A stretch of DNA of 5,959 bases from 2-01-FULL-33-17 sp964474375 (GCA_964474375.1 CAYYSG010000027.1:1-5959); one strand, 5' to 3'; shown: positions 1 through 4,440, counted from the first letter of the stretch. Translations and numbers: made by a program. Notes: generated by a model from the sequence alone, not told the origin.

Positions 1-2
1 TC

Positions 3-278
3 ACTGGAGAAGCAAAAATCCTCAAGGTGTTTAGTACGACTGGCTCCAAGCACGTTATGGGCGCACGCTTTGTATCAGGACAGCTCAACGTGAATGATCG
101 CGTGCGCATTAATCGCCGCGGCGTCGATCTTGGCTACGGCAAACTCCTCAACCTCCAAGTAGCGCGTACGGACGTGCAGGAAATCCATGTCGAAGGAGAG
201 TTCGGACTCCAGGTAGAAGCAAAAGCTGACATTGCCGCTGGCGACACGCTTGAATCAGTGACCATAACCGAGTCCTAG
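3..278 (+). CDS. infB: Translation initiation factor IF-2, C-terminal part (5' end outside window)
   Basis: This is the last ~91 codons of a gene open from the left edge (frame of base 3), ending in TAG at 276-278. The protein reads TGEAKILKVFSTTGSKHVMG at its start and matches the final beta-barrel domain (domain IV / C2) of IF-2, which binds the formylmethionyl end of initiator tRNA. Family landmarks are the GEAK-x-L-x-VF opening, the RVRINRRGV strand, the YGKLLNL segment and the closing GDTLESV. The GTP-binding domain lies upstream, outside the window. rbfA follows after 3 nt, a common bacterial order that supports the call. The two cysteines found in this domain of E. coli IF-2 appear replaced here (by Ala in MGARFV and Phe in GEFGLQV), from alignment by memory. 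A GTG at 27 is an internal Val codon, not a start. Confidence 0.9.
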   Translation, partial: TGEAKILKVFSTTGSKHVMGARFVSGQLNVNDRVRINRRGVDLGYGKLLNLQVARTDVQEIHVEGEFGLQVEAKADIAAGDTLESVTITES

Positions 279-281
279 ACT

Positions 282-620
282 ATGAGCATGCGCGACGAAA
301 AAGCTTCCTCACTCTTGATCCACGTTGCGGGCGAGTTCATCGCGCGCGAGGCAGGGCGCGGTACGCTTATCACGCCGACGCGCGCGGAGGTGGCGCCGGA
401 CCGCAAGAATGCAACCGTATTCATCAGCGTCTTTCCCGACGATCAGATGGAGCACGCGCTTGAGTTCCTTGCACGAAAGTCAGATGAGTTCCGCGCCTTT
501 ATGAAGCAGAAAGCTCGCTTCTCTTTCTTGCCGCGCGTGCGCTTTGAGGCAGATCTTGGCGAGAAGCACCGCCAACACATCGACGAAATTTCTCGCAAGA
601 TCGATAGCGAAAGCGCGTAA
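282..620 (+). CDS. rbfA: Ribosome-binding factor A (30S maturation factor)
   Basis: The 112-residue product binds the immature 30S subunit near the 5' end of 16S rRNA and helps late processing and cold adaptation (family knowledge). The whole length fits the RbfA KH-like fold: a first helix (KASSLLIHVAGEFIARE, about 8-24), the strand LITPTRAEVAPD (29-40) matching the family's 'VTxVEVSPDLxxA' signature, the strand NATVFISVF (43-51), a helix with repeated Ala/Leu and basic residues (57-77), and the end strand FLPRVRFEAD (82-91) corresponding to 'YTPELxFxxD'. It starts 3 nt after infB and is probably cotranscribed and translationally coupled with it. No SD is visible before ATG 282; a second in-frame ATG at 288 is an equally possible start. 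The stop overlaps a short hairpin (612-628). Confidence 0.92.
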   Translation: MSMRDEKASSLLIHVAGEFIAREAGRGTLITPTRAEVAPDRKNATVFISVFPDDQMEHALEFLARKSDEFRAFMKQKARFSFLPRVRFEADLGEKHRQHIDEISRKIDSESA

Positions 621-627
621 CTCGCGC

Positions 628-633
628 TAGTAT
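628..633 (+). promoter_or_regulatory. Possible -10 box for tRNA-Cys
   Basis: TAGTAT ends 11 nt before the tRNA-Cys 5' end, inside the 24-nt gap after rbfA. No convincing -35 box is seen. The tRNA could also be transcribed by read-through from infB-rbfA, because no terminator with a T-tract separates them. Confidence 0.35.
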
Positions 634-644
634 CTAGAGGTTCT

Positions 645-719
645 GGCCCGATGGCGAAGTGGTAACGCAGGAGTCTGCAAAACTCCCATGCGCGGGTTCA
701 ATTCCCGCTCGGGCCTCCA
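645..719 (+). tRNA. tRNA-Cys (anticodon GCA)
   Basis: This is a full cloverleaf of 75 nt including an encoded CCA (717-719). The acceptor arm is ggcccga (645-651) with tcgggcc (709-715). The D-stem is 654-656 with 666-668. The anticodon stem is 670-674 with 682-686, and its loop CTGCAAA places GCA at 677-679. The T-stem is 692-696 with 704-708 and its loop is TTCAATT. The discriminator base 716 is T (U73), the known cysteine identity element, which confirms the assignment independently of the anticodon. It is the first of four tRNAs downstream of rbfA. Confidence 0.96.
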
Positions 720-724
720 AACTG

Positions 725-733
725 TGGTATCGT
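725..733 (+). promoter_or_regulatory. Extended -10 box for tRNA-Leu(TAA)
   Basis: TGGTATCGT is an extended -10 (TGn plus TATCGT) ending 9 nt before the tRNA 5' end, so transcription would start within a few bases of the mature tRNA. The same hexamer, as TGCTATCGT, precedes the methyltransferase gene. No clear -35 box is present. Confidence 0.4.
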
Positions 734-742
734 CACCTCATT

Positions 743-826
743 GCCGAGGTGATGGAATTGGTAGACATAGGGGTCTTAAACACCCTAGGCAGCAATGTCG
801 TGTGGGTTCGAGTCCCACCCTCGGCA
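743..826 (+). tRNA. tRNA-Leu (anticodon TAA)
   Basis: This is a type II tRNA of 84 nt with a long variable arm (about 787-801), as expected for Leu. The acceptor arm is gccgagg (743-749) with cctcggc (819-825), and the discriminator is A826, the leucine identity base. The anticodon stem is 770-774 with 782-786, and its loop CTTAAAC places TAA at 777-779. The T-stem is 802-806 with 814-818 and its loop is TTCGAGT. The next bases are CCT, not CCA, so the 3' CCA must be completed after transcription. It reads UUA codons, and probably UUG by wobble. Confidence 0.95.
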
Positions 827-844
827 CCTGTACCCGTGCACAGG

Positions 845-871
845 TTGAAGAATATGGAGGTTGCGTATAGT
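845..871 (+). promoter_or_regulatory. Promoter of tRNA-Lys, with an inverted repeat around the -10
   Basis: TTGAAG (845-850) and TATAGT (866-871) form a -35/-10 pair with a short 15-nt spacer; the -10 ends 12 nt before the tRNA. The -10 lies between the inverted arms TATGGA (853-858) and TCCATA (873-878). The arms could be an operator or chance. Confidence 0.45.
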
Positions 872-883
872 ATCCATAAGTAC

Positions 884-959
884 GCGCCCGTAGCTCAGTT
901 GGTAGAGCAACTCCCTCTTAAGGAGATGGTCCCTGGTTCGAATCCAGGCGGGCGCACCA
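884..959 (+). tRNA. tRNA-Lys (anticodon CTT)
   Basis: This is a 76-nt cloverleaf including an encoded CCA (957-959). The acceptor arm is gcgcccg (884-890) with cgggcgc (949-955), and the discriminator is A956. The D-stem is gctc (893-896) with gagc (905-908). The anticodon loop CTCTTAA (915-921) places CTT at 917-919, so it reads AAG. The T-stem is 932-936 with 944-948 and its loop is TTCGAAT. The first pair of the anticodon stem (positions 27 and 43, bases 910 and 926) is an A-A mismatch; the other four pair normally. A strong terminator follows 7 nt later. Confidence 0.95.
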
Positions 960-966
960 ATTACGC

Positions 967-993
967 AAAACCGCCACAGAGAGTGGCGGTTTT
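967..993 (+). terminator. Rho-independent terminator after tRNA-Lys, probably bidirectional
   Basis: The stem CCGCCAC (971-977) pairs with GTGGCGG (983-989) around the loop AGAGA, and is flanked by AAAA and TTTT. The + strand gives a T-run after the stem. The - strand reads the same way, so the hairpin could also stop - strand transcripts that run past pilin-like gene F and antisense through tRNA-Leu(TAG). Confidence 0.85.
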
Positions 994-1022
994 GCTATAA
1001 GCGGACAAAACCACGAACATCG

Positions 1023-1030
1023 TGTACCCT
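1023..1030 (+). promoter_or_regulatory. Possible -10 box for tRNA-Leu(TAG)
   Basis: TGTACCCT contains the hexamer TACCCT (1025-1030), ending 9 nt before the tRNA. A separate promoter is needed here because a strong terminator (967-993) lies upstream. The hexamer is a weak match to consensus. Confidence 0.3.
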
Positions 1031-1039
1031 TAGGCCATT

Positions 1040-1121
1040 GCCGGGGTGGCGAAATTGGTAGACGCAACTGCCTTAGGAGCAGTCGCCTTCGGGTGTGGAG
1101 GTTCGAGTCCTCTCCCCGGCA
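1040..1121 (+). tRNA. tRNA-Leu (anticodon TAG)
   Basis: This is a type II tRNA of 82 nt. The acceptor arm is gccgggg (1040-1046) with ccccggc (1114-1120), and the discriminator is A1121 as in Leu tRNAs. The anticodon stem is 1067-1071 with 1079-1083, and its loop CTTAGGA places TAG at 1074-1076, reading CUA and other CUN codons. A long variable arm spans about 1084-1096. The T-stem is 1097-1101 with 1109-1113 and its loop is TTCGAGT. CCA is not encoded: the next bases, CTA, are the reverse complement of the stop codon of the convergent gene F, so the two genes abut with no gap. Confidence 0.95.
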
Positions 1122-1370
1122 CTAGAGTCCGACCGTACGCGCAATAAGCGCGAGAATGGCGCGCGCGCCAAAGATAATTGCAAGGCCGATGATGCCCCAG
1201 AGCATGTGCTTCTTGCCTTCTTCTTTCATCGTCCCGCCTTCGGTTCCGGCGCGAATAAACATCGCAAGCCCCCACAAAAAGTACAAAAACGCCGCAAGCG
1301 CTATCAGCGTAATGAGCGGGTTAATAATCTGCTGCTGCACGTTGTAGATGAATCCGGAAGCGCTGTTCAT
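1122..1370 (-). CDS. Small two-helix pilin-like membrane protein (paralogue F)
   Basis: The 82-residue protein resembles the VirB2/TrbC-like 'type IV secretion system pilin' proteins common in CPR genomes. TM1 spans about 17-39 (ending LYFLWGLAMFI), a charged loop 40-55 (RAGTEGGTMKEEGKKH) follows, and TM2 is 56-78 (LWGIIGLAIIFGARAI). The loop and the WG and IIG landmarks line up with the five sibling genes upstream. It has no signal peptide; the basic loop should lie in the cytoplasm with both ends outside. I chose ATG 1370 over an upstream ATG at 1460. The extra 30 residues would overlap gene E and are hydrophilic and unlike the siblings, and an extended -10 (TGTTACACT) ends 9 nt before ATG 1370. 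The stop abuts tRNA-Leu(TAG). The exact role is unknown. Confidence 0.8.
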   Translation of the reverse strand: MNSASGFIYNVQQQIINPLITLIALAAFLYFLWGLAMFIRAGTEGGTMKEEGKKHMLWGIIGLAIIFGARAILALIARTVGL

Positions 1371-1379
1371 ATAGGCTCT

Positions 1380-1388
1380 AGTGTAACA
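1380..1388 (-). promoter_or_regulatory. Extended -10 promoter of gene F; predicts a leaderless mRNA
   Basis: Read on the - strand this is TGTTACACT, a TGn extension plus TACACT, ending 9 nt before ATG 1370 and just inside the end of gene E. A start site 6-8 nt downstream falls 1-4 nt from ATG. No SD is possible in that space. No -35 is recognisable. Confidence 0.5.
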
Positions 1389-1390
1389 CC

Positions 1391-1630
1391 CTACATCCCC
1401 GGCACGCCGCGAATAAGTGCGTCCAGGAGCCACCACACAAGCCCCATAAGCACGAGCCATACGACGCCGTAGAGCATGAGGGTCTTACCAGTCTCTGCAA
1501 GCTCCTCGTCCGCGCTACCTGCAATAAACACGAGGAAGGTACCCCATACGAACGTGAGCATTGAAAGCAGGAACAGCAACGGCACAATAAGCTGAAAGAG
1601 AGCGTAGCTGAAAAGCGCGCCAAACGTCAT
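1391..1630 (-). CDS. Small two-helix pilin-like membrane protein (paralogue E)
   Basis: The 79-residue protein is almost entirely two hydrophobic helices: TM1 about 13-37 (ending MLTFVWGTFLVFI), an acidic loop 38-50 (AGSADEELAETGK), and TM2 51-73 (LMLYGVVWLVLMGLVWWLL). The FVWG motif and the loop-then-LxLYGVVW pattern match the other array members, so it is a divergent paralogue. It differs in an acidic rather than basic loop and in a Trp-rich TM2. It has no signal peptide. It begins at ATG 1630, with an extended -10 (TGTTAGTAT) ending 6 nt before it and a strong terminator upstream, so it is transcribed separately from gene D. It ends 20 nt before gene F. The function is inferred only from family resemblance. 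Confidence 0.8.
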   Translation of the reverse strand: MTFGALFSYALFQLIVPLLFLLSMLTFVWGTFLVFIAGSADEELAETGKTLMLYGVVWLVLMGLVWWLLDALIRGVPGM

Positions 1631-1636
1631 GGCTTC

Positions 1637-1645
1637 ATACTAACA
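1637..1645 (-). promoter_or_regulatory. Extended -10 promoter of gene E; predicts a leaderless mRNA
   Basis: Read on the - strand this is TGTTAGTAT, nearly the same word as the gene F promoter (TGTTACACT). It ends 6 nt before ATG 1630, so a start at or beside the ATG is expected. It lies between the terminator of gene D and the gene. No SD or clear -35 is seen. Confidence 0.5.
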
Positions 1646-1659
1646 TTCCCTTATCCGTA

Positions 1660-1694
1660 TAAACGCAAAGCGCCCGGGAAAAACCCCGGGCGCT
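1660..1694 (-). terminator. Rho-independent terminator after gene D
   Basis: A perfect 10-bp GC-rich stem, AGCGCCCGGG (1694-1685 on the - strand) with CCCGGGCGCT (1678-1669), encloses a 6-nt loop. A T-rich tail (TTGCGTTTAT) follows on the - strand only. It sits 13 nt after the gene D stop and separates A-D from E and F. Confidence 0.8.
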
Positions 1695-1707
1695 CTACAA
1701 GAAAACC

Positions 1708-2058
1708 CTAGCGAGGACCAGGCGCGACCGGAAGGCTCGGTACGTTCTGGTTCAAGTTGAAGGTTCCAAGGAGGATGTTCACCAAGCCCCAGACAGCAAC
1801 CATTACGAAGAAGCCGATGACGCTGTAGATGATGAACTTGCGCGCCTCATCCTTGCCCTCCGCTCCTTCAGAGATGAAGTACTTCACCACGTTCACGATG
1901 AAGATAAGGAAGGCGACGGCGAACACGAGCGGCACCAGTACGCCGTTGATGATCTGCGTTACGGTGTTCGCAAGATTGAAAATGTTGTTAGCCTGCGCGA
2001 ACGCAAGCAATGGGAATGCCCACACCGCACCGATAACGACAGGGATAAGGTTTTTCAT
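1708..2058 (-). CDS. Pilin-like membrane protein with signal peptide (paralogue D)
   Basis: The 116-residue protein matches the type IV secretion pilin (VirB2/TrbC-like) pattern. A signal peptide covers 1-23, with a cleavage site after AQA (residue 23). TM1 is about 39-62 (INGVLVPLVFAVAFLIFIV), a charged loop is 63-74 (SEGAEGKDEARK), and TM2 is 75-98 (FIIYSVIGFFVMVAVWGLV). A short Asn/Pro-rich tail (NLNQNVPSLP) follows. Gene C shares the core almost residue for residue (INGV-VPL-FAVAFL, YFIS, GFFVM-A-WG-VN and the NQ tail), which points to a recent duplication. The predicted topology is both ends outside and the loop in the cytoplasm. It has its own promoter in a 72-nt gap after gene C and is followed by a strong terminator. 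The presumed role is a surface filament subunit; the actual partner and function are unknown. Confidence 0.87.
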   Translation of the reverse strand: MKNLIPVVIGAVWAFPLLAFAQANNIFNLANTVTQIINGVLVPLVFAVAFLIFIVNVVKYFISEGAEGKDEARKFIIYSVIGFFVMVAVWGLVNILLGTFNLNQNVPSLPVAPGPR

Positions 2059-2065
2059 GACAGAG

Positions 2066-2113
2066 ATTACAGTAGTACGCTAGTAAGGATAAAACGTGCA
2101 GGAGCTACGTCAA
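2066..2113 (-). promoter_or_regulatory. Promoter region of gene D
   Basis: On the - strand, TTGACG (2113-2108) is followed after 16 nt by TATCCT (2091-2086), a good -35/-10 pair that would give a leader of about 20 nt with no SD. A second candidate -10, TGTAAT (2071-2066), ends 7 nt before ATG 2058 and would give a leaderless mRNA like those of E and F. The sequence does not decide between them. Confidence 0.5.
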
Positions 2114-2130
2114 TGGCCCCTCAGTGGATA

Positions 2131-2562
2131 CTAGTCTGGACGGCACGCAAAGTACGTTGTGCTGACCATCTTACAAACAGTTGGCGGCTGACACTGAACG
2201 CCCGTGCGGCGGCAGTCGTCAGGACGGTAGTCGCTGCCAAACTGGTTGCCGCCGAGGCCCCAGCTACCAAAGCCCGATGACCCGCCTCCAAAGTACGGCA
2301 GATTCGGGCGGTTTGCCTGATTGAAACCAAAGGTGTTTACGACCACATTCACGATGCCCCAGATAGCGATCATCACGAAGAAGCCGATAACGGCCGAGAG
2401 CACGAACTTACGACCTTCCTCGCGCTTGCCGGAGTTCTCCGGAGAGATGAAGTACGTGTACGCGCCCCAGATGAATGCAAGGAATGCCACCGCAAAGATA
2501 AGGGGAATGACTACGCCATTGATGAGCATCAGGATGAACGAAGCGAGGTCTAAGAGTGCCAT
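2131..2562 (-). CDS. Pilin-like membrane protein with Gly-rich linker and four-Cys tail (paralogue C)
   Basis: The 143-residue protein has the array core plus a unique extension. TM1 is about 14-39 (INGVVIPLIFAVAFLAFIWG), the loop is 40-51 (SPENSGKREEGR), and TM2 is 52-77 (LSAVIGFFVMIAIWGIV). From about 91 a Gly/Ser/Phe-rich linker (FGGGSSGFGSWGLGG) leads to a short domain with cysteines at 117, 124, 130 and 140, enough for two disulfides. With the basic loop in the cytoplasm, this tail should be extracellular, where disulfides can form. That makes it a candidate tip, adhesin or capping subunit (inference). It has no signal peptide. It starts 3 nt after the stop of gene B without an SD, so it is probably translationally coupled. 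Its core is closest to gene D. Confidence 0.85.
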   Translation of the reverse strand: MALLDLASFILMLINGVVIPLIFAVAFLAFIWGAYTYFISPENSGKREEGRKFVLSAVIGFFVMIAIWGIVNVVVNTFGFNQANRPNLPYFGGGSSGFGSWGLGGNQFGSDYRPDDCRRTGVQCQPPTVCKMVSTTYFACRPD

Positions 2563-2565
2563 AGG

Positions 2566-2805
2566 TTATACGAGAAGTGTTAAAAGAAGGCGCACAAGTC
2601 CCCATACCGAGAACATAACCGCAAACGCGATCACGGACCAGAGTACGAAGTCCCTGCCCTGCTTGCGCTCAGTATCGTTTTGGGAGAAGAAAAACTTTAC
2701 CGCCCCGATCAAAAAGAACACGAAGGTGATCGCGTAGATAAGCGGGATGATGACCGCATCCACTGCCGGTACGATTCTTCCTTCAACAAGCTGCGCGAAG
2801 TTCAT
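2566..2805 (-). CDS. Small two-helix pilin-like membrane protein (paralogue B)
   Basis: The 79-residue protein has only the family core. A 16-residue N-terminal stretch (MNFAQLVEGRIVPAVD) is followed by TM1 17-40 (VIIPLIYAITFVFFLIGAV), a charged loop 41-51 (SQNDTERKQGR), and TM2 52-77 (DFVLWSVIAFAVMFSVWGL). The GR-x-FVL-x-x-VI-x-F-x-VM-x-x-x-WG pattern is shared with C and D. It has no signal peptide and no tail. Its ATG overlaps the TGA of gene A by 4 nt (ATGA), and gene C begins 3 nt after its stop, so it lies mid-operon and is probably coupled to both. No SD is visible. It belongs to the VirB2/TrbC-like pilin group by architecture; the specific role is unknown. Confidence 0.83.
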   Translation of the reverse strand: MNFAQLVEGRIVPAVDAVIIPLIYAITFVFFLIGAVKFFFSQNDTERKQGRDFVLWSVIAFAVMFSVWGLVRLLLTLLV

Positions 2806-3125
2806 AGGGATTCAACAGTCGAACGCAGGATAAGCGCGATGCCGCTTGCGCCAAGCAGAAGCAGGCCGCCGATAACCGTATTGAAGAGCGCCTTGCGCGC
2901 TGTCTCAAGCTCTCCTGGATTTCCCTGCGCTTTTACAAATAGGAAGCCAGACCACACAAGCATGAGCACGATTGCAATGGAGCCGAGCTCTACGACTGCC
3001 TGCAAGATAACGGCAACGAGCTCCGGCAAGCTGCCGGCACGAAGCGGGTTCACAAGACCCGTGCCCTGCGCAAGCGCGAGGCCCGGGATCATAAACGCAA
3101 GCGCGAGAGCGAAGAAGCGTTGCAT
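2802..3125 (-). CDS. Type IV secretion pilin-like protein with signal peptide (paralogue A)
   Basis: The 107-residue protein is the most typical member of the CPR T4SS pilin type. A signal peptide spans 1-19 or 20 (FFALALAFMIPGLALAQ). TM1 is about 42-64 and ends in the characteristic LVWSGFLFV, the loop is 65-78 (KAQGNPGELETARK), and TM2 is 80-101 (NTVIGGLLLLGASGIALIL). The phrase 'WSGF-x-FV-x-A-x-GNP-x-x-x-x-x-AR-x-A' is, as I recall it, the usual family signature. I chose ATG 3125 over ATG 3143. The upstream choice would overlap the solute-binding protein gene by 17 nt and put a hydrophilic MPSYAN before the signal peptide, whereas 3125 lies 1 nt after that gene's TAA. The stop overlaps gene B's ATG. 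Confidence 0.87.
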   Translation of the reverse strand: MQRFFALALAFMIPGLALAQGTGLVNPLRAGSLPELVAVILQAVVELGSIAIVLMLVWSGFLFVKAQGNPGELETARKALFNTVIGGLLLLGASGIALILRSTVESL

Positions 3126-3126
3126 A

Positions 3127-4425
3127 TTAGCGTAAGACGGCATTGAGGGAATCCCCGGCTGCCTGCAGAGCTTGTGCGCTTTGCATGCGGCCGCTGGTTA
3201 CGTTCCCTATCATAGCGGAGAAAATGGGGTCGGTCGCGGAGGGTGCCGGGGATAACCACCCCTTAGCCACGAGCGCATCAGCGTAGGTCAAGGTGTCGTA
3301 GCGGTCAGTCGTACCAGCAGCCACGATGGCGCGACGAGCCGGGACCATGGAGAGAATATCGGTCATGGCGTTCATGGGCGCATCTGCTCCAAGCGCATAC
3401 GCCACCTGCATCGCACCTGCAGGATTTTTAGATGCCTTCGGAATTGAGAATACATACGCAAGCGCGTACGTGGTGCGAGACGCTGAGACGCCTGGCTGGG
3501 GAATCTGCGCCATATCGAAATCAAGATTCGGGTTTGCGGCAAGCAGATACGGAAGCTCGGACGAGAGTCCCGGGTAGAGCGCAAGATCGCCTGCCACAAA
3601 CATTGCGCGTGAGTCCGGCAGTGAACGGTTCCAGGAATAGACCGTCTTTGCAGGGTCCGCAAACTGCGTGTAGAACGTGACCGCAGATTCAGCCGCACCC
3701 CTGCCGAACATCGACTCTGAGCTTGCGAGCACTGAGGTGACGCCGCGCTCATCTTCAATCGTGATCGGACTTCCTGCCTGCAGGAACAAAGTTGAGATGA
3801 TGGCACGTGCGTTTCGTACGTTGCCGTACTCGCCAAACGGGATCAGGGCGCGAGTAATTGCGCTATCGCCGGTGCGACGCACCACGCCAGGAGCCAGACC
3901 CGCAATTGCCTCCCAGCTGACGGGAGCCTGCGCTACGCCTGCGCTCGCAAGCGTAGCGCGGTTGTAGTAGAGAACAACGGGGTCAACGGCAAGCGGAATG
4001 CCATACGCGCCTTCAGCGGAGAGAAAGAGCTCAAAGATAGAAAGATAGGAATCTATAAAAGTGCGCTCGGGGAGCGAAGAGAACGGAATCGGCGTGAGCT
4101 TGGCGCGCTCGCCCAGAAGATCTTCCTGCGAAATGATCACCATATCGGGACCGTTCCCAGACGCGATTGCATCCGCCACATCGCGGCTGAAGGTGCTTGC
4201 CGGGCGCTCAACGTAGGACACTTCGCCGTAGTTATCGTTGCCGGCTGATATTTCCTCAATACCCGCCGTGATTGCCTCAGCATCCAAGGTTCCCCAGATT
4301 ACAACCGTGCCCACCTTCTCTTTCGTGCTGCCGCCGTTGAAGTTCGCAAACATAAAGACGCCCAAGAATCCGAGTGCGCCGAAGATCCCGATGAGGATGA
4401 GCTGGAAGGGACGAAGAGATTGCAT
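3127..4425 (-). CDS. Membrane-anchored extracellular solute-binding protein, family 1
   Basis: The 432-residue protein resembles the sugar-type (UgpB/MalE-like) ABC solute-binding family. One N-terminal helix (about 9-29, LILIGIFGALGFLGVFMF, after MQSLRPFQ) acts as an uncleaved anchor; there is no lipobox Cys. Next come the VVIWGTLD strand (41-48) and DMVIIS (94-99). The hallmark hinge segment YGIPLAVDPVVLYYNRATLA (141-160) is followed by AGVAQAPVSWEAI. A C-terminal part with Pro-Ala-Arg (VPARRAIV) is also typical. It probably binds a small organic ligand outside the cell, but no ABC permease or ATPase is in the window. It starts 15 nt after the methyltransferase stop, with a -10 (TACACT) ending 9 nt before ATG, and ends 1 nt before gene A. 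It therefore heads the pilin-like operon. The ligand is unknown. Confidence 0.85.
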   Translation of the reverse strand: MQSLRPFQLILIGIFGALGFLGVFMFANFNGGSTKEKVGTVVIWGTLDAEAITAGIEEISAGNDNYGEVSYVERPASTFSRDVADAIASGNGPDMVIISQEDLLGERAKLTPIPFSSLPERTFIDSYLSIFELFLSAEGAYGIPLAVDPVVLYYNRATLASAGVAQAPVSWEAIAGLAPGVVRRTGDSAITRALIPFGEYGNVRNARAIISTLFLQAGSPITIEDERGVTSVLASSESMFGRGAAESAVTFYTQFADPAKTVYSWNRSLPDSRAMFVAGDLALYPGLSSELPYLLAANPNLDFDMAQIPQPGVSASRTTYALAYVFSIPKASKNPAGAMQVAYALGADAPMNAMTDILSMVPARRAIVAAGTTDRYDTLTYADALVAKGWLSPAPSATDPIFSAMIGNVTSGRMQSAQALQAAGDSLNAVLR

Positions 4426-4434
4426 GATGCTCTT

Positions 4435-4440
4435 AGTGTA
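4435..4440 (-). promoter_or_regulatory. -10 box of the solute-binding protein/pilin operon
   Basis: TACACT on the - strand directly follows the methyltransferase TAG stop and ends 9 nt before ATG 4425, the same hexamer and spacing as at gene F. This predicts a leaderless or nearly leaderless mRNA. It lacks the TGn extension and has no clear -35. Confidence 0.42.

Noticed and set aside
827..844. Hairpin CCTGT...ACAGG just after tRNA-Leu(TAA)
   Set aside because: It has only five pairs and no T-run, too weak to call a terminator; the tRNA-Lys promoter begins at its end.
659..1000. Open frames across 659-1000 and 688-870 on the + strand
   Set aside because: They run through three clear tRNA genes and their spacers; the peptides are tRNA sequence read as protein.
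1030..1275. Open frame on the - strand containing a VPGRGLEPPHP stretch
   Set aside because: That peptide is the antisense of the tRNA-Leu(TAG) T-arm, a well-known false-protein signature, and the rest is a shadow of gene F.
1371..1460. Upstream start for gene F at 1460 (30 extra residues)
   Set aside because: The extension is hydrophilic, overlaps gene E, has no counterpart in the paralogues and would place the extended -10 inside the gene.
2321..2737. 138-codon open frame on the + strand opposite genes B and C
   Set aside because: It is antisense to two well-supported pilin-like genes, its composition is a complement of membrane-helix codons, and it has no promoter or family resemblance.
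3126..3143. Upstream start for gene A at 3143
   Set aside because: It overlaps the solute-binding protein gene by 17 nt and puts hydrophilic residues before the signal peptide; ATG 3125, 1 nt after the preceding stop, fits better.
3372..3836. Long alternative frame inside the solute-binding protein gene
   Set aside because: It is a shifted-frame shadow rich in Ser/Arg/Gln; the main frame carries the family hinge motif throughout, with no sign of a frameshift.
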